Assembly: GCA_947496145.1 (NCBI GenBank)
Contig: CANMBS010000030.1
Span: forward strand, 1 to 64,000
Source of the DNA: an uncultured Pseudovibrio sp.
GTDB lineage: Bacteria > Pseudomonadota > Alphaproteobacteria > Rhizobiales > Stappiaceae
Direction of reading: 5' to 3'
Length of the DNA stretch: 64,000 nucleotides
Shown: piece after piece, positions 56,087-64,000 of the stretch
How the letters are laid out: each line of letters begins with the position of its first letter
Position numbering within the stretch: the stretch's first letter is position 1
Made by a program: the position numbers and the translations under genes
The notes under the pieces: model-generated
Databases searched by the model: none
The model's input: the letters and a program-made list of their open reading frames with translations, nothing else
What the model was told of the DNA's origin: nothing

Positions 56087-56992
56087 TCATCCTCCCTTAA
56101 ATTGCCGATAGTACGTTAGAAGCACCGCAGCTTGGCGCGTAACAAATAATCTGACGCGCTCTTTTAATCCTGCCTCTTTTTCCGGCAAAAGCATAGACCT
56201 GACTAATTTACGCATGGCCTTAGCATGCTCGCGGTAACGCTCTGACCGGCTGAGTTTTCTCGTGCGCCGCTCCATCGCAATATCAGTATGATTTTGCCCG
56301 CGAACCAGCAGGGCAGACTGATTGTGAGCATGCACGTTGCTTTTGGCAGCAACATAACGGATCGCGAATCCAATGCGCCGATCTTCCGTCGTGTTGGCAT
56401 CCGATCCATGTACCAGCAAAAAATGATGCAGCGACATCTCACCGGGTTTCAACTCCATGTAGATCTGCCTATCAGGGTGCAGCTCATCTTCAGGAATCTC
56501 TTGTCCGCGCGTTAGCAGATTGTCTTTGGCATATGTGTTGATTTGCGTGCGTATCGATTTATGGCTGCCCGGCTCTACTTTCATAACACCAGATTGTGCA
56601 GTAGCAGGACTAAGCGCCACCCATGCTGTCACCACATCATCCGCATCAACGCCCCAATACGCAGCATCCTGATGCATGGAAACATAGGTCGTGCTGCCTG
56701 CTTCCTTGATGAAAAGGTTGGTCATAAGACACAGAATATCAGGCCCGATTAACTGCTCCACGGCATCTAAAATAACAGGATGATGCACCAGGTTATCTGC
56801 CCAGTCGTAAAGCAAATAGGTTTTGTTGCATTGAGCCTTATCCATTGGGTGACCCTGGAGTTGCTCTATAGCCTCCAGTTCTGCACGCATCATGATTGCG
56901 GCAGGCTCGTCCAGCACCTTGAGTGGGTAAAGAAATCCATTTTCCTGATAGGCTGCTTTGTCAATCACCCTTTGTGTAACTGTAACGCTCAT
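56087..56992 (-). CDS. Phytanoyl-CoA dioxygenase (PhyH) family protein
   Basis: 301 aa Fe(II)/2-oxoglutarate dioxygenase. Iron ligands are HQD in VSMHQDAAYWG and the distal His in HHFLLVHGSDANTTEDRRIGFAIRYV, with the 2-oxoglutarate-binding Arg following. PhyH enzymes hydroxylate C2 of acyl-CoAs or other substrates. Starts within the stop of the 120-aa membrane gene (ATGA) and is followed by the Mpo1-like gene. Confidence 0.9.
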   Translation of the reverse strand: MSVTVTQRVIDKAAYQENGFLYPLKVLDEPAAIMMRAELEAIEQLQGHPMDKAQCNKTYLLYDWADNLVHHPVILDAVEQLIGPDILCLMTNLFIKEAGSTTYVSMHQDAAYWGVDADDVVTAWVALSPATAQSGVMKVEPGSHKSIRTQINTYAKDNLLTRGQEIPEDELHPDRQIYMELKPGEMSLHHFLLVHGSDANTTEDRRIGFAIRYVAAKSNVHAHNQSALLVRGQNHTDIAMERRTRKLSRSERYREHAKAMRKLVRSMLLPEKEAGLKERVRLFVTRQAAVLLTYYRQFKGG

Positions 56993-57351
56993 ATGGAACC
57001 CATCCTTGACACGAGGCTCGCAAAACTCGCCAAGAGACCCAGAGTTGCTGCTCCAAGCAGAACTGCAAGAGCGGATATGCGCTCACGTGTCCCGGAAACC
57101 GGATCAAGCCGTGTAAACAACATGGCGTAAAGATTGCCCGTCATGAATGCCCAGACACACACCATCAGAATAACCCCTGTTATACTCTCAAACAGGAATG
57201 CAGAGATGAGAAGTAATGCGCAGGCCAGATAGTCATCTAACGATAGTGGCCAATACTTTTTTGAGCGCACAAGGATAACCGTCTCTCCGACAACTAATAC
57301 AAATGCAACTACAACCGCGTAAGCGGGCAGGTATGACTGTAAGTAATCCAT
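56989..57351 (-). CDS. Small four-helix membrane protein
   Basis: 120 aa with about four transmembrane helices (6-28, 38-56, 58-78, 90-112). No family recognised. First gene of the PhyH/Mpo1-like operon, divergent from the TetR gene. AGAGGG precedes the ATG. It may be a membrane partner for the dioxygenases. Confidence 0.75.
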   Translation of the reverse strand: MDYLQSYLPAYAVVVAFVLVVGETVILVRSKKYWPLSLDDYLACALLLISAFLFESITGVILMVCVWAFMTGNLYAMLFTRLDPVSGTRERISALAVLLGAATLGLLASFASLVSRMGSI

Positions 57352-57429
57352 AGTTTACCCTCTATAAACTACGGAAACATCGTTACCGAGTCTTCAGATA
57401 CTGTCAACCTTTTTGACGCAAGTCAATTT

Positions 57430-57450
57430 AGTGCAATTTTTGATTGCACT
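57430..57450. promoter_or_regulatory. TetR operator candidate
   Basis: AGTGCAAT-TTTTG-ATTGCACT, a 21-bp palindrome with 8-bp perfect arms midway in the divergent promoter region, the classic place and form for TetR autorepression with control of the divergent operon. Confidence 0.65.
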
Positions 57451-57515
57451 CTTGCCGGACTAATTGCGTTCGTTCAGAAAGCCGCTATCATGTGAGACTA
57501 GAAGGAATTTCTTAT

Positions 57516-58118
57516 ATGACCCTTGAGGCAGATCGAAGAGCAATTAGGCCCGAAGCTCTTGAAGCGCTTCGTAAAACCATTTTGGAGATCTTCGCAAACG
57601 GTATGTACCAGGATGTGGGCATACGTCAGATTTGCAAACAGGCACGTGTCAGCCCACAAACCGTTTACAAGTACTTCGGTAACAAGAATGAAATGCTTTA
57701 TGCATGCATCAGGAGTGATCTTGAGACGCTCTATGTGGAGGCTTTAAAGCAAGCGGACACAAAAGTGAATACAATCGACAAGTGCATGAGCTTCCTGAAT
57801 ACATGGTGCTGTTTCTACTTTAAAAACCCAGGTATTGCCCGTATCGTTTTTCTCAACATTCCGCAGGCCTACTGGCTTGGTCACAACCAGCTTATGCATA
57901 CCTCCCTGCATCGTGGGATCATCAGAACCATTTTAGAAGGGCAAAATCAATCTGCTGTATGGGACGAAACATCCGCAGAGCTACTGGCACATGCCATGAT
58001 GGGCATAGCGCACCGTTTAATGATCCGCTGGCTTATTTCCGAAGAAAACAGTGAGAGGACTAAACAGGCCCTGACGACAACCCTGCGAAAACTTCTGGAG
58101 CCAACAACTCCCAGATGA
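57516..58118 (+). CDS. TetR-family regulator
   Basis: 200 aa. N-terminal helix-turn-helix (ILEIFANGMYQDVGIRQICKQARVSPQTVYKYFGNKNEML) and a helical ligand domain. ATG at 57516 follows GAAGGA. Divergent from the PhyH operon with a shared palindrome, so it probably represses that operon until a lipid ligand binds (inference). Confidence 0.92.
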   Translation: MTLEADRRAIRPEALEALRKTILEIFANGMYQDVGIRQICKQARVSPQTVYKYFGNKNEMLYACIRSDLETLYVEALKQADTKVNTIDKCMSFLNTWCCFYFKNPGIARIVFLNIPQAYWLGHNQLMHTSLHRGIIRTILEGQNQSAVWDETSAELLAHAMMGIAHRLMIRWLISEENSERTKQALTTTLRKLLEPTTPR

Positions 58119-58384
58119 CCTTTATAACTTGCTAAGCTCAGGACTCATTGAATTGGGTCATTTCTCTGTTCCGCTTTGAGCAAAATGAAACTTAGAAGTG
58201 AGTGATCTATTTGGGTTGAGCCCATCTTAAATCCAGCGTTTGCCTCCTTATTTTCATAAGTCACCCGGTCATCCCGCGTTGATGACCGCCGTGAATTAAT
58301 CGGCGAACTCATAGATGACAGCAGAAAACCGCAGGTCACACAAGAAGACCCGCGGCTCTTTGAAGAAGGATGCAACATCGTGTC

Positions 58385-58753
58385 CTATGCCGTAGCAGGC
58401 TCGGCCTCTGGTTTGTGCAAGCTCACGACAATTGCAACAGCAATGCCATTGGCCCAATAATAGGCCGCATCCAAACCGCTGAAACCGAAAAGGAATGGTG
58501 CAAACAGGAATAACGCACCAACGGCACCATCAACAGCCAGATGAACGCCATAAGGCAGAATGCGGAGCATTCCAAACTGGTGATCCGTTAACACCGTCAG
58601 AGTAAATGCTGCTGCGCCTGTTCCAACTGAGAGCCAAAGCGCCAATGGATTGGAAGCGCCAAGCCCCAGAATGAAAGGCAAGCCCATAAGTGCGAATGCG
58701 ACCGGGTAGTCCAGATAGGCATGGATGCTTTTTGTTATGAAACGGAGGGACAT
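58385..58753 (-). CDS. SPW-repeat-like small membrane protein
   Basis: 122 aa, about four transmembrane helices, with helix-pair repeats (LPFILGLGASNPLALWLSVGTGA, then LFLFAPFLFGFSGLDAAYYWANGIAV) resembling SPW-repeat proteins. AGGAA precedes the ATG. Downstream of the AraC gene on the same strand, separated by a palindromic region; probably regulated by it. Function unknown. Confidence 0.7.
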   Translation of the reverse strand: MSLRFITKSIHAYLDYPVAFALMGLPFILGLGASNPLALWLSVGTGAAAFTLTVLTDHQFGMLRILPYGVHLAVDGAVGALFLFAPFLFGFSGLDAAYYWANGIAVAIVVSLHKPEAEPATA

Positions 58754-58770
58754 GGCTGGGTTCCTTTTTT

Positions 58771-58800
58771 GACTATACAGACTTTTCGTCTGGTACAGTC
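58771..58800. promoter_or_regulatory. Imperfect palindrome upstream of the SPW-like gene
   Basis: GACTATACAGAC-TTTTC-GTCTGGTACAGTC, with a perfect CAGAC/GTCTG core, 18 bp upstream of the start codon. Candidate operator, or a terminator hairpin for the AraC gene upstream. Confidence 0.4.
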
Positions 58801-58902
58801 AGTCTAGGAGTAGCCATTGCTTCACTCAATTTCAGGTCGTTCACGAGACTATGCAGATCGTTCATAACGAACTATCTATGAGCTCAAAAAAACTTACTAT
58901 TC

Positions 58903-59838
58903 TCAGTGGGTAGCGCGGTATGCCGTTGGAGTTAACCCCACTTCTTTCTTGAAAACTCGTGTAAACGCAGACTCAGAAGCATACCCGGCAAGGGCAGCTA
59001 CTTCCGAAACACTCATATTGTCGTCAACTAAACTATGTTGAGCAATCTGCATACGCCAGCTGGTCAGGTACTGCATAGGCGTTAACCCCATTTTACTGGA
59101 AAATTGTGTTGCAAACCCGGTTCGGGAAAGTCCTGCTTCTCGTGCAAGCCTCTCCACACTCCACTCCCGGGCAGGCGCTTTATGAAAGGCTGCAAGGGCC
59201 CTGTTGAGATATGGATCAGCAAAACCTGCAAGACCAATATGCTTCTCACCTTCCTGCTCAATAAAGCTGCGTAAAGCCTGCGCAAACAGCACTTCAGTCA
59301 TCTTTAATGCAATAAGGTCACCGCCCATCCGCGTTCCATTGGTTTCATCACCAATCAGACGCAGCGTTGCTTCCATCCAGCGTCCGGCAGCCTCTCCGTA
59401 ATTGGCAATGTGGATGTAGTCGGGCAGCTGGTCAAAGATCAGATGGCGTGCATTTCGGGCAAATGAGATATGGCCGCATATCAGCTGCGTTTCCCGCTCG
59501 TCCTGTTCTCCGCCATAGACCAGAACACCTTCATCGCTATAACCAGCAAGCTCAAGCACGCGGTCCAGAGGCAGAATCATGTCCTCTTCTGAACGACCAC
59601 AATAAATATCGTGCGCTGCTCCGTGAGGAACAATCAGCAAATCACCCTGAGCCAGCAGAACCTTCCTGCCGGTCTCTTTCACGCGCACCATGCAATCACC
59701 TCGATGCGCAAAGTGAAAGCGCGCTACGTTCTCATAGGAAGGCACTGCAACACCCCATGGCACCGTAAAAGAGGTACGGAAGTAGAGTGTGCCTTTTACC
59801 TCAAGGCGGGTAAGAATGTCACTAAGCGTATCAAGCAT
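58903..59838 (-). CDS. AraC-family regulator with cupin sensor domain
   Basis: 311 aa. N-terminal cupin domain (about 20-110, GDLLIVPHGAAHDIYCG) and C-terminal double helix-turn-helix (WSVERLAREAGLSRTGFATQF, then SVSEVAALAGYASESAFTRVFKKEVGLTPTAYR). Its likely target is the SPW-like gene 150 bp downstream. Its effector is unknown. Confidence 0.93.
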   Translation of the reverse strand: MLDTLSDILTRLEVKGTLYFRTSFTVPWGVAVPSYENVARFHFAHRGDCMVRVKETGRKVLLAQGDLLIVPHGAAHDIYCGRSEEDMILPLDRVLELAGYSDEGVLVYGGEQDERETQLICGHISFARNARHLIFDQLPDYIHIANYGEAAGRWMEATLRLIGDETNGTRMGGDLIALKMTEVLFAQALRSFIEQEGEKHIGLAGFADPYLNRALAAFHKAPAREWSVERLAREAGLSRTGFATQFSSKMGLTPMQYLTSWRMQIAQHSLVDDNMSVSEVAALAGYASESAFTRVFKKEVGLTPTAYRATH

Positions 59839-59920
59839 CTTTCAATTATGAATGAGAGATGCTTAATCGTCTATAGCTCTGAGCCAGCGTCGCTACGTTA
59901 AACTGATCTGAATCTTATAA

Positions 59921-60199
59921 GACGTCACCATAAATGAGCTGGCAGAGGCATCTATTCCACTAAAACCCATTGTACATACAAAGGCTGAAGATTGTACGCA
60001 TATCCTGTTTAACAGTAATGCACCGATCTATGAGGGCTTGCTGGTCTATCCTCATGGAGTGTCAGGCTTGTCAGCTGCCTTCGAGCAAGGGCATCACCTG
60101 ACCTGTATGTTGTACTGGACAAGCAACAGCCCTGCTCGGGTGATCCCGCCTGTTCAGGTCGTAGTTCCAATACACACGCAAAAGTTATGTCTGGGATAG
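59921..60199 (+). pseudogene. Start-less coding-like fragment
   Basis: An open frame of 92 codons ending in TAG at 60197-60199 reads as plausible folded protein (for example HILFNSNAPIYEGLLVYPHG, then LSAAFEQGHHL) but begins right after a TAA with no usable ATG or ribosome binding site. I read it as the C-terminal remnant of a gene whose 5' part is lost. No family recognised. Confidence 0.4.
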
Positions 60200-60325
60200 C
60201 AAAAACAGACAGAACTCAACTTATCGTGTTTCACAGAGAAATACGGTAAACTTTCAGGCGAGATCAAGCTTGGGTTTATGTAACTGAATTCACCCATTCA
60301 GCAAGTTGACAGAGCGGGGCCGCTC

Positions 60326-61066
60326 TTACTTCACGCGCTTAAACGACTCATATTCGCCTCTCACCTGCAGAAATAGAGTGACAGGGCTGTTTGTTCTATT
60401 GCGCCAGAACCAACCATGGTTGCCATCAAATGCAGCTACAATCTGACCTTCATCCTGAGGCACACCGCGACCTTTCACGTAGGAGATCGAGCGGCCATTT
60501 CCCTCACCATGCGTGTCGTAATTCAATACACTGCCATTTGCTGTCCAGCGAAACGCAGCTGCCTTACCCTCAAGCATGGCCATTTTCACTTCCGTCCCCT
60601 GGCCCGGGTTTAGCTGAATAGTGATCTGGTCATTTTTCATTATTGGCTCAGGTTGAGCCAAAGCTTGTGAAACTCGCTCAACGGCAGCCTCGGCTTGACG
60701 GATTCTTTCTGTCCCTGTTGTACTTACCGTTTGCTGCTCCTGCATCAGCTCTGCCAGTTTGCGTTCGATGTCATCAACCCGGCTAATCAGCCGAGAAGAT
60801 ACAGCTGGGATATTTTTCTGAAGGTCTTGTTCTTCAGCGCTCGCAGCAACATCAGCGGCCTGTTCCTTTGCCAGCTGAGTTTTAATGTCACCCATCTCAG
60901 TCAGGCCAAGCACCCGGCCTGCACCTGAAGGGTCAAGACCGTACTCTGAAGGCAGTACGACAGCGACCAGAATTGCCAGTGCCGAAAGGGCGGCGATGAA
61001 TGTGGAGCGCTTCAGTTGATTAGAAGAGGGGAGATCAGAGCGTTTAGGTGGAGTTGTGTTATACAT
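60326..61066 (-). CDS. Transmembrane anchor protein next to HupE
   Basis: 246 aa. One transmembrane helix at about 22-42, a coiled-coil rich in Glu/Gln (about 60-135), and a C-terminal beta-rich periplasmic domain (QITIQLNPGQGTEVKM, then FRWTANGSVLNYDTHGEG and GWFWRNRTNSPVTLFLQVRGEYE). The architecture matches proteins annotated as transmembrane anchor proteins beside HupE/UreJ genes. GAGG precedes the ATG; 11 bp after hupE. Probably a structural partner in metal uptake (inference). Confidence 0.75.
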   Translation of the reverse strand: MYNTTPPKRSDLPSSNQLKRSTFIAALSALAILVAVVLPSEYGLDPSGAGRVLGLTEMGDIKTQLAKEQAADVAASAEEQDLQKNIPAVSSRLISRVDDIERKLAELMQEQQTVSTTGTERIRQAEAAVERVSQALAQPEPIMKNDQITIQLNPGQGTEVKMAMLEGKAAAFRWTANGSVLNYDTHGEGNGRSISYVKGRGVPQDEGQIVAAFDGNHGWFWRNRTNSPVTLFLQVRGEYESFKRVK

Positions 61067-61077
61067 GGGGCCTCACA

Positions 61078-61803
61078 TTAAAATGATAGGACAAAGCCGG
61101 TCAGCTGGTAACCAACCAACCCAAAGCCTGCGGTCATCATGAGTGTGTTCAGGGAGTAGGCATAACGCCAGAAAGCTCGCGTCTTTCGCCAGTAGCCCAT
61201 GATGATGAGAATGCCGCTAAGAGCCAGAAGTTGCCCCATCTCCACGCCCACATTGAACGCGAGCAGATTGGGCACCAGACCATCCGGTGAAATCTCATAT
61301 TCCAAAATCTTGGTGGACAAGCCGAAGCCGTGAAAGAACCCGAAGACCAGTGTTGTGAGGCGTGTGTTCGGCTGATACTTAAACCAGACTCTGTATGCCC
61401 CCATGTTGTCTAATGCTTTATAAATCACCGAAAAGCCGATAATCGCATCAATGATGTAAGCGTTGATGCCAATACTGAAGTAGACTCCAAGCAGCATCGT
61501 TGTGGAATGACCGATTGCGAACAGACTGACATAGATGCCGATGTCTCTGGTCTTGTAGAGAAAAAACACAATCCCAAGCAAAAACAGGATGTGGTCATAC
61601 CCTGTGACCATATGTTTGGCCCCAAGGTACATGAAGGGGATCAGCTTGATGCCCGATATTTCTTGAATATAGCCCTTATCGCCGGTCGCGATGCCATGGG
61701 CTGATGCTGGAAGTAACGTTACCACAAGCAAAAGGCAGGAGAGCAGCAGCAAGCGCGTCAACGCCTGCCGCTCAGTGCCTGAACACTGAAGAGGATGTCT
61801 CAT
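61078..61803 (-). CDS. HupE/UreJ-family metal permease
   Basis: 241 aa. Signal-like N terminus (ending ASAHG), then about six transmembrane helices. The family hallmark histidine motifs GYDHILFL, FAIGHSTTMLL and FGFFHGFGLS are present. HupE/UreJ proteins are nickel or cobalt permeases; this branch lacks hydrogenase or urease genes nearby, so the metal is uncertain. Middle gene of the His-rich/HupE/anchor operon. Confidence 0.85.
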   Translation of the reverse strand: MRHPLQCSGTERQALTRLLLLSCLLLVVTLLPASAHGIATGDKGYIQEISGIKLIPFMYLGAKHMVTGYDHILFLLGIVFFLYKTRDIGIYVSLFAIGHSTTMLLGVYFSIGINAYIIDAIIGFSVIYKALDNMGAYRVWFKYQPNTRLTTLVFGFFHGFGLSTKILEYEISPDGLVPNLLAFNVGVEMGQLLALSGILIIMGYWRKTRAFWRYAYSLNTLMMTAGFGLVGYQLTGFVLSF

Positions 61804-61835
61804 ATAAAATCCATCTGTAGGTTATGGGAGAGTTG

Positions 61836-62222
61836 CTACAGAAGGAAGGTTCGGGGAGGGCGCTCCAGTCTTGAGGCTAAATCAAACCGCTGGCTTCGAG
61901 GCGTTTGCACAGCATGCTTCTGCTCAACGTTCGCAAACAGAAATGAAGTAAAAGCAGGTGCAGCCGGGGTTTCGTGGGAATGGTCCGCCGAGTTGTGCCC
62001 ATGAAGGTGCCCGGAGATTTGTAAAGTATCCTCACGCTCATCATGTGAATGGCTTGCGGTTCGATCATGCTGCTCTTGCATGGCATGCTGTTCAACTGTC
62101 ATATGGGTTAGCGCATTCAGATCATGCGAGGGCGTAGCCCGACCCAGCACCGAAAACACGAGCATCAGGGTAATGCACGCGGTCAGAGCAGGTCTTAACA
62201 ATGCCTCATGGCACAAAAGCAT
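61836..62222 (-). CDS. Histidine-rich exported small protein
   Basis: 128 aa. Hydrophobic leader (about 8-28) then a His-rich region: THMTVEQHAMQEQHDRTASH, HLHGHNSADHSHE. The tail RLERPPRTFLL resembles the end of DUF2946-type metal-related proteins. Likely a periplasmic metal-binding protein feeding the HupE permease. 32 bp before hupE on the same strand. Confidence 0.7.
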   Translation of the reverse strand: MLLCHEALLRPALTACITLMLVFSVLGRATPSHDLNALTHMTVEQHAMQEQHDRTASHSHDEREDTLQISGHLHGHNSADHSHETPAAPAFTSFLFANVEQKHAVQTPRSQRFDLASRLERPPRTFLL

Positions 62223-62708
62223 GTAGCAGCCAATTCATTCAGAGCAATTATCATCGCTGAATTGTCAGCGGACTATGGCAATAACATGGCACATGACTAA
62301 GAGAAAGCCCAGAAATAACGCTGTGTCTGTAAAGGCAGCAACTCCACCCTAAAATGACCAGATTATTGCAATGCTTCTGATTGTCTCAAACTCATACTCA
62401 AGCACGCCGCGCCGCCCTCAATCCATGGCAATGAGCGCCCGCTCCACCGTTGCTGCCGAAGATAAACACAGCAGAAATATACTAACAGAATGCGTGGTTG
62501 AAACTTTCTGAAAGCCAGATCTGGTAAGTGATTGAACTCCGCCCGAATTTGTCATCTTGATGAACCCGAGATTCCACAAAAGACAATTGCATAATATTTG
62601 AATAAGCTCAACTTTCACTGAGAACCACACATCATAATATCATTTATTTTCATAGATATAACATAATATATAGATTAGAATTTACTCATTCAATTGAGGT
62701 GCCATCAA
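62223..62708. other. Divergent promoter region
   Basis: About 485 bp between the His-rich gene (minus) and the EamA gene (plus); AT-rich near 62630-62690. No gene and no clear metal-regulator box seen by eye. Confidence 0.35.
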
Positions 62709-63617
62709 ATGGAACTTTGGATCCCAATCACCATCGCAGCAGCATTTAGCCAGAATGTGCGCTCAGCTTTACAAAAACATCTTAAAGGTAAGGTTGGCAC
62801 CACCGGGGCAACCTTTATCCGCTTTAGCTTTGGGTTTCCATTCTCCATTTTGTACCTGCTGCTGATCCTTAAAGTGACGGAGCAGAGTCTTCCCGATGTT
62901 GCGATTACATTCTATTGGGCGACGGCGCTTGGTGGACTGGCACAGATCATCGCCACCTTTTTGCTTGTGCACCTGTTCTCGTACCGGAACTTCGCAGTCG
63001 GCACTGCATACTCTAAAACAGAACCCGTACAAGCCGCCCTTTTTGGGTTTATTTTGCTAGGGGAACAACTCACACCACTTGGTATCTGCGCCATCACCCT
63101 AGGTATTATTGGGGTGCTATTTATCAGCTTTGGCAAGAAGCAACCAAGCAAATCAGAGGTATTTTCCAGCTTGCTTGGCAAACCTGCTCTGATTGGTCTG
63201 GCCTCTGCCGCCTTCTTTGGAGCCTCCGCCGCCTTTTATCGCACAGCCTCTTTGAGCGTTAATGCAGAGTCGTTTTTGCTGCAAGCTGCATTTACGCTTG
63301 TTTGTGCCACAGGTTTTCAGACCACTATCATGACAGGCTGGATGGCTGCCAGATGCCCCGGTGAGCTGCGCGCTGCGATAGTGAACTGGCGCTTATCCTG
63401 GCTGGTTGGATTAACGGGTATTGCCGGGTCCATCGGCTGGTTTACCGCGATGACCTTGCAGCAAGTGGCTTATGTCCGGGCACTGGCGCAGATTGAGCTT
63501 GTGTTCACACTTGCTGCGAGTTGGCTGTTTTTTCAAGAGCGAATAACCCGTACAGAATTGGCAGGATGCGTTCTCGTTGCGCTAGGTGGTGTAGGCATTG
63601 TCATGGCTGCGAGCTAA
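62709..63617 (+). CDS. EamA/DMT-superfamily transporter
   Basis: 302 aa with ten transmembrane helices in two EamA halves (each about 140 residues; the second starts near GKPALIGLASAAFFGASAAFYR). Typical closing motif LAQIELVFTLAASWLFFQERITRTELAGCVLVALGGVGIV. ATG at 62709 follows GAGGTG. Exporter of metabolites or amino acids; substrate unknown. Confidence 0.92.
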   Translation: MELWIPITIAAAFSQNVRSALQKHLKGKVGTTGATFIRFSFGFPFSILYLLLILKVTEQSLPDVAITFYWATALGGLAQIIATFLLVHLFSYRNFAVGTAYSKTEPVQAALFGFILLGEQLTPLGICAITLGIIGVLFISFGKKQPSKSEVFSSLLGKPALIGLASAAFFGASAAFYRTASLSVNAESFLLQAAFTLVCATGFQTTIMTGWMAARCPGELRAAIVNWRLSWLVGLTGIAGSIGWFTAMTLQQVAYVRALAQIELVFTLAASWLFFQERITRTELAGCVLVALGGVGIVMAAS

Positions 63618-63631
63618 GCAATATACTAAAC

Positions 63632-63850
63632 TCAGGCCGGTCCATAGGTCTCATCGTAAATCTCATTCAAAGACCTGCTGCGCACAAACCAGTATTTATT
63701 CTGGTCGAAGGGTACGCCTTACTCCTTGCAGAGCTTTTCGCAAAGCGGGGTAAGATGGATGAGTTCTCCTCTCCACTGCAATAGCCGATCAGAATAGACA
63801 TGAATCAGCTCCTCTGGTGCAGCGGAGAATGTGAGCTGCTCACCGATATC
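63632..63850 (-). pseudogene. Coding-like segment with in-frame stop
   Basis: The minus strand reads plausible protein (EELIHVYSDRLLQWRGELIH, then a TAA at 63719-63721, then GVPFDQNKYWFVRSRS) to a stop at 63632-63634. The frame is the same as that of the partial gene at 63866-64000, so this may be the read-through tail of a mutated longer gene. No family recognised. Confidence 0.35.
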
Positions 63851-63865
63851 TAAACTACATGCAAT

Positions 63866-64000
63866 CTAGTTGATATCAGGGCGCCGCTGTATCTGGCGGG
63901 CAAGAACATCAAGTTGTCTGGCGACTGCAACCAGCATATTGTGTGCGCGTTTGTTGTCAGAGTTTTCATCCAGAAGCCGGCGAGCATTTTCAAGCAGCGT
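63866..64000 (-). CDS. C-terminal end of a gene running off the window
   Basis: Last 44 codons of a minus-strand gene whose start lies beyond 64000: helical, Arg/Leu-rich (LLENARRLLDENSDNKRAHNML), ending ARQIQRRPDIN and stopping at TAG 63866-63868. Function cannot be judged. Confidence 0.55.
   Translation of the reverse strand, partial: TLLENARRLLDENSDNKRAHNMLVAVARQLDVLARQIQRRPDIN

Noticed and set aside
58145-58378. 77-codon minus-strand frame between the TetR and SPW-like genes
   Set aside because: No motif or ribosome binding site and low-complexity Ser-rich start; probably non-coding.
1-64000. CRISPR arrays, tRNA or rRNA genes, prophage
   Set aside because: Looked for regular repeat-spacer blocks, cloverleaf-like tRNA ends, conserved rRNA stretches and phage structural genes by eye and found none. 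A short or divergent tRNA could escape this kind of reading.

Overview
The window reads as ordinary chromosome of a heterotrophic, probably marine, alphaproteobacterium. I infer this from two TRAP transporter operons, a cyoABCD quinol oxidase, sqdB, a DUF3141/MaoC-Pta/AckA operon, glutathione-dependent formaldehyde oxidation genes and a PrtD-type type I secretion system, all at moderate GC. The mix would fit Pseudovibrio or a relative, but no rRNA, tRNA or other taxonomic marker is present, so the genus is a guess.

Layout. 1-860: a decayed reading frame. 864-2672: an M2 (ACE-like) dipeptidase. 2880-7190: a LysR/TDT-exporter pair flanked by dead insertion sequences (IS66, IS630-type, and an IS6-family copy that keeps both terminal repeats). 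7195-10319: a flavin monooxygenase, a ParD-like antitoxin coupled to a methionine aminopeptidase, and a small glycosyltransferase. 10582-14384 (minus): TRAP operon dctP-dctQ-dctM plus an isocitrate-lyase-family enzyme. 14948-17185: sqdB and a GT4 glycosyltransferase (sulfolipid). 17154-20987 (minus): cyoABCD. 21155-27510: an NTF2-like protein, an amidohydrolase, and a patatin / alpha-beta hydrolase / MFS operon. 27635-31628 (minus): two near-duplicate 117-118 aa proteins with the same acidic-hydrophobic C terminus, followed by PrtD-like ABC and HlyD-like adaptor genes; about 1 kb of AT-rich DNA with several palindromes lies upstream. 32675-34629: proC and a DapA-family gene. 35102-42989: a sugar-acid catabolic operon (GntR, TRAP DctPQM, IlvD/Edd dehydratase, RraA-like aldolase, enolase-superfamily dehydratase) closed by a strong terminator. 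43157-48538: methyltransferase, SCP2 protein, frmA-fghA formaldehyde detoxification, a small membrane protein and a YeiH-type exporter. 49389-55001: fabI variant, DUF3141, maoC-pta and ackA. 55750-58118: a PhyH dioxygenase / Mpo1-like operon divergent from a TetR regulator with a shared 21-bp palindrome. 58385-62222 (minus): SPW-like membrane protein, AraC regulator, and a histidine-rich protein / HupE / membrane-anchor operon. 62709-63617: an EamA transporter; the right edge holds the end of an unrecognised gene.

The best candidates for something undescribed are: (1) the dedicated type I secretion locus with two tiny non-RTX substrates; (2) the PhyH + Mpo1-like operon, which could be a bacterial fatty-acid alpha-oxidation pathway; (3) the ParD-like/MetAP pair with its own palindromic operator; (4) the FabI/DUF3141/MaoC-Pta/AckA acyl-CoA module; and (5) the His-rich/HupE/anchor metal operon. 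A recurring feature is a strong intercistronic hairpin without a U-tract after the first or a highly expressed gene of an operon.
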